Source: Candidatus Doudnabacteria bacterium (GTDB lineage Bacteria > Patescibacteriota > Doudnabacteria > UBA920). Taken from it: a DNA stretch of 8,770 nt. Made by a program: the position numbers and the translations under genes. Under the pieces are notes generated by a model. The model did no database searches. It had not been told where the DNA came from and saw nothing but the letters and a program-made list of their open reading frames with translations. Position 1 is the first letter of the stretch. Every line of letters begins with the position of its first letter. Shown piece by piece: positions 1 to 5,136 of the stretch. The stretch lies in assembly GCA_023245915.1 (NCBI GenBank), contig JAHFJK010000045.1:1-8770 (forward strand), in the 5' to 3' direction.

Positions 1-253
1 CCCAACTTCTATTCTGTTGGATCATCTGTTCGATCATCTGCTGTGGGAGCATCCCGCAACTTTTGCAGGCGTCCTGCCTTCTTGAGTAAACCTTTTTGCC
101 GTTGGTAAGTGTTGCGGTTTGTACAACACTCACGGTTCCGTCTGCCGACTGCAGTAGATAAAAATTTTGCTCATTAAGAAGGCCGTCATTAGTAAAAAGG
201 CAGTTGTGAGCAAACATGAGTTTGCCTTTGATCCTGTTCCCTTTGATTTTCAT
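1..253 (-). CDS. Hypothetical protein with a CxxC motif, 5' part only
   Basis: An open frame starts at the ATG complementary to 251-253 and stays open for 84 codons to the left edge, so the gene is incomplete at its C-terminus. The start is supported by a strong purine-rich Shine-Dalgarno (GGGGGAAG) directly upstream. The N-terminus is very basic (MKIKGNRIKGK) and is followed by FAHNC at residues 14-18, a beta-rich-looking middle, then CKSCG at 63-67 and a Gln/Met-rich helix-like stretch (70-81). There is no signal peptide or membrane segment. The CKSCG motif and Cys18 could form part of a metal site, but I do not recognise the family. The gene is divergent from the rpsL promoter. It looks genuine because of the ribosome binding site and the uninterrupted frame, but no function is proposed. 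Confidence 0.6.
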   Translation of the reverse strand, partial: MKIKGNRIKGKLMFAHNCLFTNDGLLNEQNFYLLQSADGTVSVVQTATLTNGKKVYSRRQDACKSCGMLPQQMIEQMIQQNRSW

Positions 254-304
254 ACTTCCCCCGTTGCTAGAAGTTATCAGAGAGCATGGGTTTTGTAAAG
301 ACTG

Positions 305-333
305 TTGACAGTAAAGTAAAGTTAGATTATAAT
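305..333 (+). promoter_or_regulatory. Consensus sigma70-type promoter of rpsL-rpsG
   Basis: TTGACA at 305-310 and TATAAT at 328-333 are both perfect consensus hexamers separated by exactly 17 bases. Transcription would start near 340, leaving a leader of roughly 360 nt before rpsL. No other promoter of comparable quality lies upstream of rpsL, so this is probably the main promoter of the str operon here. Confidence 0.85.
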
Positions 334-358
334 CAGAACAATTGAATAAGAAACCCAT

Positions 359-429
359 CCACAGATACACAGATGGGGAAGATAGCACAGATGTAGTCAT
401 CAGTGGCCATCTGTAATAAAAATCTGTGG
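359..429. repeat. Palindromic repeat with CCACAGAT / ATCTGTGG ends
   Basis: Perfect 8-bp inverted ends, CCACAGAT (359-366) and ATCTGTGG (422-429), enclose further copies of the same word: ACAGATG at 387-393 pairs with CATCTGT at 408-414, and ACAGATGG at 369-376 can pair with the same arm. The CACAGAT word occurs several times in 71 bp. It lies within the predicted rpsL leader, about 20 nt after the expected transcription start, so it would be transcribed and could fold. It appears unrelated to the other repeat families in this window. Confidence 0.6.
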
Positions 430-512
430 TTGAATTACTTAAATTTAGTCGATTTGGCCGGGAAGTTCATCCTATGGTTTCAGGATAGTACCGGACAGAC
501 GAAGTAGCAAAG

Positions 513-540
513 AATCCAATTTTTGCGAGTGGATTTTTTT
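513..540 (+). terminator. Weak terminator-like hairpin in the rpsL leader (possible attenuator)
   Basis: AATCCA (513-518) can pair with TGGATT (530-535) and is followed by a run of seven T (534-540). The stem is only 6 bp with an 11-nt loop, so this is a marginal call. If real, it would act as an attenuator between the promoter and rpsL. Confidence 0.25.
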
Positions 541-565
541 GTTGCAAAAGATTTTAAAATTATCG

Positions 566-683
566 TGTCATCCCGACCGACCAAATATTTTCTTTTGTGA
601 TGAAAATATTTGGGAGCGGAGGGATCTCTTAACTTTAACGATCGGTCAAATTTAAGGGATTCCTCGCTTCGCTCGGAATGGCA
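566..683. repeat. TGTCAT-type palindromic element (copy 1), overlapping the upstream ATG of the rpsL frame
   Basis: The left end is TGTCATCCCGA (566-576) and the right end TCGGAATGGCA (673-683); they are inverted with mismatches. Inside are two hairpins. One is a perfect 12-bp stem, CCAAATATTTTC (581-592) with GAAAATATTTGG (602-613). The other is a longer imperfect stem, GGATCTCTTAACTTT (622-636) with AAATTTAAGGGATTCC (648-663). The architecture (short inverted ends plus two internal hairpins) is shared with elements at 6915-6973 and 8191-8285. The right end covers the ATG at 678-680. Confidence 0.75.
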
Positions 684-686
684 AAT

Positions 687-691
687 AAGGA
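687..691 (+). promoter_or_regulatory. Shine-Dalgarno that favours the TTG start of rpsL
   Basis: AAGGA at 687-691 is spaced 10 nt from TTG 702-704, a workable distance. The ATG at 678 has no purine-rich site upstream and lies before this Shine-Dalgarno. The site therefore argues for initiation at 702. Confidence 0.6.
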
Positions 692-701
692 AAGTTTGAA
701 A

Positions 702-1115
702 TTGCCCACTATAAACCAACTAGTCCGCAAAGGCAGGCATGCTTTTAAATACAAAAGCAAATCGCCTGCTTTAATGCGCAGAGTCAATTTGATCAAAAAT
801 CGTACCCTGAACATTGCCACCGGAGCGCCATTTATGCGCGGGGTGTGTTTAAAGGTGTACACTACCACACCAAAAAAACCGAACTCGGCTTTGCGTAAGG
901 TTGCCAAAGTAAAATTGACCAATGGCATGGAAGTTATTGCTTACATTCCGGGCATTGGTCATAACCTTCAAGAACACAGCGTGGTAATGATCCGCGGCGG
1001 CAGAGTCAAAGATTTACCTGGCGTGCGCTATCACATTGTGCGCGGAAAATTAGATACATTAGGCGTTGACGGTCGGAAACGCAGCAGAAGCAAATATGGA
1101 GCTAAGAGGAAATAA
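702..1115 (+). CDS. rpsL: 30S ribosomal protein S12
   Basis: S12 of the small subunit, located at the decoding centre and the target of streptomycin-resistance mutations. Starting at TTG 702 gives MPTINQLVRKGR, the usual S12 N-terminus, in a 137-residue protein. An in-frame ATG at 678 would add eight residues (MANKESLK) that come from an adjacent repeat, so I prefer 702. Core motifs are present: RGVC (46-49), TTTPKKPNSALRK (54-66), GHNLQEHSV and RGGRVKDLPGVRYH. Both lysines linked to streptomycin resistance are the sensitive residues. About 15 residues (roughly 25-43) are inserted after PAL compared with the 124-residue E. coli protein; I recall similar extensions in Parcubacteria but cannot check this here. 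It is transcribed with rpsG from the promoter at 305-333. Very sure of identity, less sure of the start. Confidence 0.97.
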   Translation: MPTINQLVRKGRHAFKYKSKSPALMRRVNLIKNRTLNIATGAPFMRGVCLKVYTTTPKKPNSALRKVAKVKLTNGMEVIAYIPGIGHNLQEHSVVMIRGGRVKDLPGVRYHIVRGKLDTLGVDGRKRSRSKYGAKRK

Positions 1116-1116
1116 T

Positions 1117-1220
1117 TTTCAATTTACAATTCTCAATTTTCAGTTAATTTTTAATGATCAATTTAAAAATTTTTAAGTTGGAAATCCATTGAAAATTAAA
1201 AAGTGAAAATTGAAAATTCA
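1117..1220. repeat. AT-rich imperfect palindrome between rpsL and rpsG
   Basis: The rpsL-rpsG gap is made of words such as CAATTTTCAGTTAATTTTTA on the left and the inverse-type words TTGAAAATTAAAAAGTGAAA on the right. Together they form a long imperfect palindrome centred near 1165. It ends just before the rpsG start codon, and no Shine-Dalgarno is visible there. It is most likely another intergenic palindromic repeat that folds in the rpsL-rpsG transcript. Confidence 0.5.
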
Positions 1221-1225
1221 CTCAT

Positions 1226-1840
1226 ATGCCAAGAAAAAGCAGAAGCTACGACAAACATGTTCCTGAACCGGACCCAAAATACGGGTCGGTTAAATATGCC
1301 AAATTTATAAACTATATTATGGAGCGCGGCAAGAAAAATGTTGCGCGCAAGATTTTTTATGATGCTTTGATGATTGTGGGTGAAAAGGTGCAGCAATCTG
1401 CATCTGCGGTATCATCGGCAAAACCCAACCCTTCCCTTAATCCCTCCCCTCAAAAGGGGAGGGAAACCCAGAACCCCTCTCCTGCTAAGGAGAGGGGCAG
1501 GGGAGAGGTTGCAGAGAAGAAACTTGATGGCCGTTCAGTTTTTGACCAGGCTTTAAAAAATGTGGCGCCGATTATGGAATTAAAATCCCGCAGAATTGGT
1601 GGAGCTAACTATCAAGTGCCAATGGAAGTTATGGAGCCCAGAAGGACCACGCTTGGAATGCGCTGGCTTTTGGCAGCGGCGCAAAGTAAAAAGGGAGTAC
1701 GCATGGCCGAAAGATTGGCTGGAGAAATTTTGGACGCTTATAACAAAACCGGAGCAGCCATAAAGAAAAGAGAAGACATCCACAGAATGGCCGAAGCCAA
1801 CAAGGCCTTTGCGCACTTTGCACGATTCGGGAGACGCTAG
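1226..1840 (+). CDS. rpsG: 30S ribosomal protein S7, with an in-frame repeat insertion
   Basis: S7 nucleates assembly of the 30S head by binding the 3' domain of 16S rRNA and lines the E site. The product has 204 residues; bacterial S7 is usually about 155-180. Family motifs are clear: PDPKYGS (16-22), AKFINYIMERGKK (25-37), SVFDQALKNVAP, KSRRIGGANYQVPMEV, MRWLLAAA, KKREDIHRMAEANKAFAHFARF. Between helix-like segments ending VGEKVQQ and starting LDGRSVFDQ lies a low-complexity stretch. Residues 68-95 are encoded exactly by an 84-bp double-hairpin DNA repeat (1427-1510). Removing it leaves 176 residues. The insertion is in the loop equivalent to E. coli TLAQRSGKSELEAF, probably surface-exposed. 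ATG 1226 gives the canonical MPRK start but has no Shine-Dalgarno. The adjacent SASAVSSAK is also not typical S7. Confidence 0.96.
   Translation: MPRKSRSYDKHVPEPDPKYGSVKYAKFINYIMERGKKNVARKIFYDALMIVGEKVQQSASAVSSAKPNPSLNPSPQKGRETQNPSPAKERGRGEVAEKKLDGRSVFDQALKNVAPIMELKSRRIGGANYQVPMEVMEPRRTTLGMRWLLAAAQSKKGVRMAERLAGEILDAYNKTGAAIKKREDIHRMAEANKAFAHFARFGRR
1427..1510. repeat. 84-bp inverted pair of AACCTCTCCC hairpin repeats inside rpsG, in frame
   Basis: Two copies of a ~40-bp hairpin repeat lie head to head with their AACC ends outward. The left copy (1427-1468) has a 10-bp stem, TCCCTCCCCT/AGGGGAGGGA, with loop CAAA. The right copy (1472-1510, inverted) has a 10-bp stem, CCCCTCTCCT/AGGAGAGGGG, with loop GCTA, and ends GGGAGAGGTT. 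The left copy shares TCCCTTAATCCCTC and GAGGGAAACC exactly with the repeat at 5016-5058 downstream of the DUF559 gene. The pair begins at a codon boundary, is 28 codons long and has no stop in the S7 frame. Confidence 0.85.
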
Positions 1841-1850
1841 GAAAATCGTT

Positions 1851-1926
1851 TCTACTAAATACGAAATAATCTAAATACTAAACTAGGAGTATGCTTTCGT
1901 ATTTAGATACATTAGTATTTAGTAGA
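1851..1926. repeat. Palindrome with perfect 12-bp ends downstream of rpsG
   Basis: TCTACTAAATAC (1851-1862) is the exact reverse complement of GTATTTAGTAGA (1915-1926). A second nested pair is TCTAAATAC (1870-1878) with GTATTTAGA (1899-1907). It lies 10 nt after the rpsG stop. There is no T-run at its 3' side, so it is unlikely to be an intrinsic terminator. It is better read as another dispersed palindromic repeat. Confidence 0.65.
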
Positions 1927-1950
1927 GTAAGGAACTTTGAAAACGACGCA

Positions 1951-1981
1951 GTCGTCCTGAGCGAGCACAGCGAGCGAAGAA
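1951..1981. repeat. Possible GTCGTCCTGAGCGAGC-type repeat remnant
   Basis: GTCGTCCTGAGCGAGC followed by ACAGCGAGCGAAGAAT resembles the arms of common intergenic bacterial repeats of the GTCATCCTGAGC...GCGAAGGAT type. Only one short copy is present here, without a clear inverted partner, so the call is tentative. Confidence 0.35.
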
Positions 1982-1991
1982 TTTGTAACTT

Positions 1992-2027
1992 AAAAAAAGA
2001 AAAGGCCGGCGATCGGGTGATCGCCGG
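1992..2027 (-). terminator. Intrinsic terminator of the minus-strand gene at 2057-2275
   Basis: On the minus strand a perfect 9-bp stem, CCGGCGATC/GATCGCCGG (2019-2027 with 2006-2014), with loop ACCC is followed by a T-rich run (complement of the A-tract 1992-2003). It lies about 30 nt beyond the stop codon. The word GCCGGCGATCG is shared with the terminator at 5081-5113 of the paralogous gene. Confidence 0.85.
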
Positions 2028-2056
2028 TTGAAGCAGCAGATAATCGTATGCGACGA

Positions 2057-2275
2057 TTATTCCCCAACTTCGAGTTTTTTGCCGCAGTTTGGGCAAAAAG
2101 GACTGGACGAGACATGTAGCTCTACTTCAGTTAACGATCCTTCGGGATCGTCATCAGCTGAGAACGAAATTCGGTCCCTCCCGACAGAACTGAGAACAAG
2201 GTAGGCTTGAGCACGATGGCCTTCGTTGTCGATAACTTCCACTTGGATTTCGCTGTCACAACATGCGGTTTTCAT
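2057..2275 (-). CDS. Small cysteine-rich (zinc-ribbon-like) protein, copy 1
   Basis: A 72-residue acidic protein of unknown function. The start is well supported: GGAGG lies 4 nt before the ATG on the minus strand. It has Cys-Cys at residues 5-6 and CPNCG at 61-65 near the C-terminus (PFCPNCGKKLE), a plausible single metal site; the middle looks like beta-strands (IQVEVID, TEVELHV). It is a paralogue of the protein at 5137-5346, with the same N-terminal pattern (K/R-T-x-C-C-x-x-E-hydrophobic-x-VEV) and the same PFCPNCG-x-KL end. Copy 1 lacks the CVGC pair of the other copy. It has its own terminator and runs opposite to the str operon, between rpsG and fusA, so it would be expressed independently of the ribosomal genes. 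No signal peptide. I cannot name the family. Confidence 0.75.
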   Translation of the reverse strand: MKTACCDSEIQVEVIDNEGHRAQAYLVLSSVGRDRISFSADDDPEGSLTEVELHVSSSPFCPNCGKKLEVGE

Positions 2276-2345
2276 ATGGCCTCCATTTTACTTGAGTAGC
2301 TTGCCAAAGGAAACGAATTTTGTAAAGCCAAATTTAAACGATTAA

Positions 2346-2393
2346 TTGGATCCCGGATAAATTTAATATCAATATAAATTTTCCGGGATGACA
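2346..2393. repeat. TGTCAT-type palindromic element (copy 2), upstream of fusA
   Basis: The right end is TTCCGGGATGACA (2381-2393), whose inverse begins TGTCATCCCGG. The left end, TTGGATCCCGGAT (2346-2358), is a degraded inverse of it. The centre is AT-rich and also self-complementary (AAATTTA/TAAATTT). It ends 13 nt before the fusA ATG. No Shine-Dalgarno is visible in the remaining ACAAACGATTTTTT, so the element lies where the fusA translation signal would be expected. Confidence 0.65.
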
Positions 2394-2406
2394 CAAACGA
2401 TTTTTT

Positions 2407-4599
2407 ATGGCCAGAGAGTACCCAATTGAACTTACAAGAAATATTGGTATTATCGCGCATATTGATGCCGGGAAAACCACCGTCACGGAAGGAGTGTTGT
2501 ATAACACCGGAATGATCCACAAGATTGGCGCGGTGCATGAAGGCGAGACAACTACGGACTGGATGGAGCAGGAACGCGAACGCGGAATTACAATTACTGC
2601 GGCCGCGGTGACTTGCTATTGGACGCCAAAATTTATAAAACTTGCAGGTGATACAAATCCCGTTAGAAGTCAGACGCCGGAGGCGTCTGCTGGTGCGCAA
2701 GCGCACCAGACTTCTAACGGGACGAAACATAAAATCAACATTATTGACACTCCCGGGCACGTGGATTTTACTGTGGAAGTGGAACGCTCTCTTCGCGTTT
2801 TAGACGGGGCGGTTGTGGTTTTTGACGGAAAAATGGGAGTCGAGCCTCAATCGGAAACAGTTTGGAGACAGGCGGACAAATACAACGTGCCGCGCATGTG
2901 CTTTATAAATAAAATCAACCAAACCGGCGGCGATTTTTACAAATCTTTAGATTCCATCCATAAACGCCTTTCACCAAACGCTTTTCCAATTCAGCTACCC
3001 ATTGGTTTTGAAAAAGACATTGTCGGAGTTGTGGATTTAATCAACATGAAGGCCTACACTTATAAAGATTTTACTGACAAAGAATTTACAGTCGGGGAAG
3101 TTCCGGCTGACATGCTGGAAAAAGCCAAAGAATACCGTCATCGCCTGTTGGAAAAAGTGGTGGAATCGGATGACGTGCTCATGGAAAAATATTTGGCTGG
3201 TAACGAACTAACAGAGCAGGAATTTTTAACCGCCATCCGCAAAGCCGTGCAAAGCGGCAAGTTTTTCCCGGTGTTGGGCGGAGACGGCCGCGGAATTATT
3301 GTGCAAACTATGCTCGATGCCGTGACCAACTTTTTGCCATCACCGGTTGACCGCGGCGCTGTTAAAGGGCATGACCTAAAAACCGGAGCGGACATTGAGA
3401 GAAAACCTTCCGACGGCGAACCGTTTGCAGCCTTAGCTTTTAAAATTGCCACTGACCCGTTTGTGGGACGGTTGTGCTTTTTTAGAGTTTACGCCGGAAC
3501 TTTAGCCGCGGGCTCATATGTACTAAACGCGCGAACACAAAACAAAGAGCGTGTGGGCAGAATTGTAAGAATGCGCGCGGACGAACGCGATGAAGTCAAG
3601 GAAGTTTTTGCCGGCGACATTTGCGCGCTGGTGGGGCCCAAAGAAACTTTTACCGGCGACACTTTGTGCGATGTGGAAAAGCCTATTATGCTCGAATCGA
3701 TTAAGTTTGCCGACCCGGTTATTAGTATGTCCATTGAGCCCAAAACCAAAGCAGATCAGGAAAAAATGGGCATTGCTTTGCAAAAATTGGGAGAGGAAGA
3801 TCCAACGTTCCATATTAAAGGCGACGAAGAAACTCAACAGACCATCATCAGCGGAATGGGCGAGTTGCACTTGGAAATCATAGTTGACCGCATGAAAAGA
3901 GAATTTAAAGTGGAAGCCAATGTAGGCAAGCCCGAGGTGGCTTACAAAGAAACCATTACTAAAACCGCGGAAACGGAAAGCAAATACATTCGCCAGTCCG
4001 GTGGGCGCGGGCAGTACGGCCATGTCTGGCTGCGCGTTGACCCTCGCGAAAGAGGCGCGGGTTATGAGTTTTTGGACGAGATTGTGGGCGGTGTAATTCC
4101 CAAAGAATATATTAAGCCGATTGACAAAGGCATTCAGGAAAGCGCGGCCAATGGCGTTATAGCCGGCTATCCTTTGGTAGATTTTTCAGCGGCGGTTTAC
4201 GACGGAAGTTACCACGAAGTCGACTCCAGTGAAATGGCTTTTAAAATTGCTGCATCTAAAGGACTTCAGGACGTGGTAAAAAAAGCCGGGCCTGTGATTT
4301 TAGAACCCATTATGAAAGTGGAAGTTATAACTCCGGAAGCCAATATGGGAGATGTAATTGGAGATTTGAATTCCAAGCGCGCGCAAATAAATGAAATGAC
4401 AGACCGTTTGCATTTGAAAGTTATAGACGCGTTTGTTCCGCTGGCTGAAATGTTTGGTTATGCTACTGCATTACGATCGATGACGCAGGGACAAGCCAGC
4501 TACACCATGGAATTTGACCACTATTCAGAAGTGCCAAAGAGTGTGGCGGAGAAAATTATAGAGAGCAGGCAAGGGATAAATGTGAGGAAGGGTATGTAA
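2407..4599 (+). CDS. fusA: Elongation factor G, with an in-frame palindrome insertion and altered G4/G5 motifs
   Basis: EF-G drives ribosomal translocation and, with RRF, ribosome recycling. The product has 730 residues (E. coli 704) and all domains. Motifs: G1 AHIDAGKT (17-24), switch I ERERGITIT (56-64), G3 DTPGH (114-118), FKIATDPFVG and FFRVYAG in domain II, GMGELHLEIIVDRMKREF in domain III, SGGRGQYGHV and SYHEVDSSEMAFK in domain IV, EPIMKVEV and MFGYATALRSMTQGQASYTMEF in domain V. Two features are odd. Residues 85-105 are encoded by a 63-bp palindrome (2659-2721), in the loop between switch I and G3. The guanine-recognition motifs differ: G4 reads NKIN (168-171; aac at 2917-2919) instead of NKxD, and G5 reads GGDG (291-294) where E. 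coli has GSAF. The start is the ATG giving MAREYPIE; no Shine-Dalgarno is evident. Identity is certain. Confidence 0.98.
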   Translation: MAREYPIELTRNIGIIAHIDAGKTTVTEGVLYNTGMIHKIGAVHEGETTTDWMEQERERGITITAAAVTCYWTPKFIKLAGDTNPVRSQTPEASAGAQAHQTSNGTKHKINIIDTPGHVDFTVEVERSLRVLDGAVVVFDGKMGVEPQSETVWRQADKYNVPRMCFINKINQTGGDFYKSLDSIHKRLSPNAFPIQLPIGFEKDIVGVVDLINMKAYTYKDFTDKEFTVGEVPADMLEKAKEYRHRLLEKVVESDDVLMEKYLAGNELTEQEFLTAIRKAVQSGKFFPVLGGDGRGIIVQTMLDAVTNFLPSPVDRGAVKGHDLKTGADIERKPSDGEPFAALAFKIATDPFVGRLCFFRVYAGTLAAGSYVLNARTQNKERVGRIVRMRADERDEVKEVFAGDICALVGPKETFTGDTLCDVEKPIMLESIKFADPVISMSIEPKTKADQEKMGIALQKLGEEDPTFHIKGDEETQQTIISGMGELHLEIIVDRMKREFKVEANVGKPEVAYKETITKTAETESKYIRQSGGRGQYGHVWLRVDPRERGAGYEFLDEIVGGVIPKEYIKPIDKGIQESAANGVIAGYPLVDFSAAVYDGSYHEVDSSEMAFKIAASKGLQDVVKKAGPVILEPIMKVEVITPEANMGDVIGDLNSKRAQINEMTDRLHLKVIDAFVPLAEMFGYATALRSMTQGQASYTMEFDHYSEVPKSVAEKIIESRQGINVRKGM
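2659..2721. repeat. 63-bp branched palindrome inside fusA, in frame
   Basis: Perfect 13-bp inverted ends, CCCGTTAGAAGTC (2659-2671) and GACTTCTAACGGG (2709-2721), enclose two perfect hairpins back to back: CAGACGCC/GGCGTCTG (2671-2678 with 2682-2689, loop GGA) and CTGGTGCGC/GCGCACCAG (2690-2698 with 2701-2709). Each strand can form a Y-shaped, three-way-junction fold. The element starts and ends on codon boundaries (21 codons, no stop) and accounts for most of the extra length of this EF-G. It is not the same family as the rpsG element. Confidence 0.9.
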
Positions 4600-4623
4600 T
4601 TTGCGGAGCAAACCAGGCTAGTG

Positions 4624-4664
4624 CTCCTCTCTCCATTTCATGGAGAGAGGACGGGAGAGAGGTT
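4624..4664 (-). repeat. Left hairpin repeat of the DUF559 unit
   Basis: Read on the minus strand it begins AACCTCTCTCCCGTCC, matching the start of the right copy. It contains a perfect 11-bp stem, CCTCTCTCCAT/ATGGAGAGAGG (4626-4636 with 4640-4650), with loop TTC. It lies 24 nt after the fusA stop, has no T-tract, and supplies the ribosome binding site of the endonuclease gene. Confidence 0.8.
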
Positions 4665-4669
4665 AAACC

Positions 4670-5017
4670 ATGCTTGAAGGCAAAGATCTGAAAGTAGTAT
4701 CAAGGATTTTAAGAAGGCAAATGACTCCCTGGGAAGCAAAGCTTTGGTATTATCTTCGGAGCCACAGATTCTACGGTTTTAAATTCAAACGCCAAGTGCC
4801 GATGGGAGATTATGTTGTTGATTTTTGCTGCCAGGAAAAAATGTTAGCAATTGAATTGGACGGCGGACAACATAGCAAATCGGAAATTTATAAGAAAGAT
4901 CAAAGTAAGCAGAAATTTTTAGAAAATAAAGGCTATAAAGTATTAAGGTTTTGGAATAATGAGATAGACAGTAATATTGAAGGAGTTTTGGAAACTATAA
5001 GAAAGGCTTGTTTTTAA
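4670..5017 (+). CDS. DUF559 family endonuclease (PD-(D/E)XK / Vsr-like fold)
   Basis: A 115-residue single-domain protein of the DUF559 family, which has the restriction-endonuclease-like fold and is related to Vsr. Family hallmarks are all visible: RILRRQMTPWEAKLWYYLR (12-30), the FKFKRQVPMGDYVVDF block with Asp51, IELDGGQH with Glu62, Asp64 and Gln67-His68 as the likely metal/catalytic centre, and GYKVLRFWNNEI (88-99). The length is typical and the catalytic residues intact, so it is probably an active DNA nuclease; its substrate is unknown. The ATG at 4670 is 7 nt after the AGAGAGG of the flanking repeat. There is no own promoter, and it is likely transcribed from fusA 70 nt upstream. Tight bracketing by inverted repeats suggests a role in repeat spread or maintenance; a general repair or defence role is also possible. 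Confidence 0.9.
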   Translation: MLEGKDLKVVSRILRRQMTPWEAKLWYYLRSHRFYGFKFKRQVPMGDYVVDFCCQEKMLAIELDGGQHSKSEIYKKDQSKQKFLENKGYKVLRFWNNEIDSNIEGVLETIRKACF

Positions 5018-5058
5018 CCTCTCCCTTAATCCCTCTCCATTAAATGGAGAGGGAAACC
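5016..5058 (+). repeat. Right hairpin repeat of the DUF559 unit
   Basis: Begins AACCTCTCCCTTAATCCC and contains a perfect 10-bp stem, CCCTCTCCAT/ATGGAGAGGG (5031-5040 with 5044-5053), with loop TAA, then ends AAACC. It is the closest relative of the left half of the rpsG element, and its first two bases form part of the endonuclease stop codon. Confidence 0.8.
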
Positions 5059-5080
5059 GAGTCGACACCAGACTTTGCGC

Positions 5081-5113
5081 AAAAAAAACGCCGGCGATCG
5101 CTTGGACCGCCGG
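5081..5113 (-). terminator. Intrinsic terminator of the minus-strand gene at 5137-5346
   Basis: On the minus strand CCGGCGGTC pairs with GATCGCCGG (5105-5113 with 5091-5099; 9 bp, one G-T pair) around a 5-nt loop, followed by CG and eight T (complement of 5081-5088). It lies 24 nt after the stop codon. It shares GCCGGCGATCG with the terminator of the paralogous gene. Confidence 0.85.
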
Positions 5114-5136
5114 GTGAATTGCAAGTAGACATCATG

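Larger units (their letters stand above)
4624..5058 (+). mobile_element. Putative mobile unit: DUF559 endonuclease gene bracketed by inverted hairpin repeats
   Basis: The gene at 4670-5017 fits tightly between two inverted copies of one ~41-43-bp repeat. The left copy ends at 4664, five bases before the ATG, and its terminal AGAGAGG (4656-4662) forms the Shine-Dalgarno, 7 nt from the start. The right copy begins at 5016, so its first two bases (AA) complete the TAA stop. The AACC ends face the gene. The same repeat occurs as a double copy without cargo inside rpsG. I see no clear target-site duplication. That the unit moves is inference from this arrangement. Confidence 0.55.

Noticed and set aside
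480..928. Minus-strand frames containing repeat-derived peptides such as HSERSEESL
   Set aside because: They are translations of the TGTCAT-type repeat and the rpsL antisense; such peptides are a common artefact of these repeats.
2659..2721. Translational bypass or intron-like removal of the fusA palindrome
   Set aside because: There are no matching take-off and landing codons at the edges, no intron features, and the element is in frame without stops, so direct translation is simpler.
2272..2760. Minus-strand open frame of 162 codons over the fusA start and the upstream gap
   Set aside because: It overlaps the start of EF-G and the well-supported small gene's ribosome binding site; no motifs.
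3523..4023. Minus-strand open frame of 166 codons opposite fusA
   Set aside because: Shadow of EF-G; no family motif and no start signal.
4626..4650. Hairpin after fusA as an intrinsic terminator
   Set aside because: The stem is strong but no T-run follows; it is better explained as the left repeat of the DUF559 unit.
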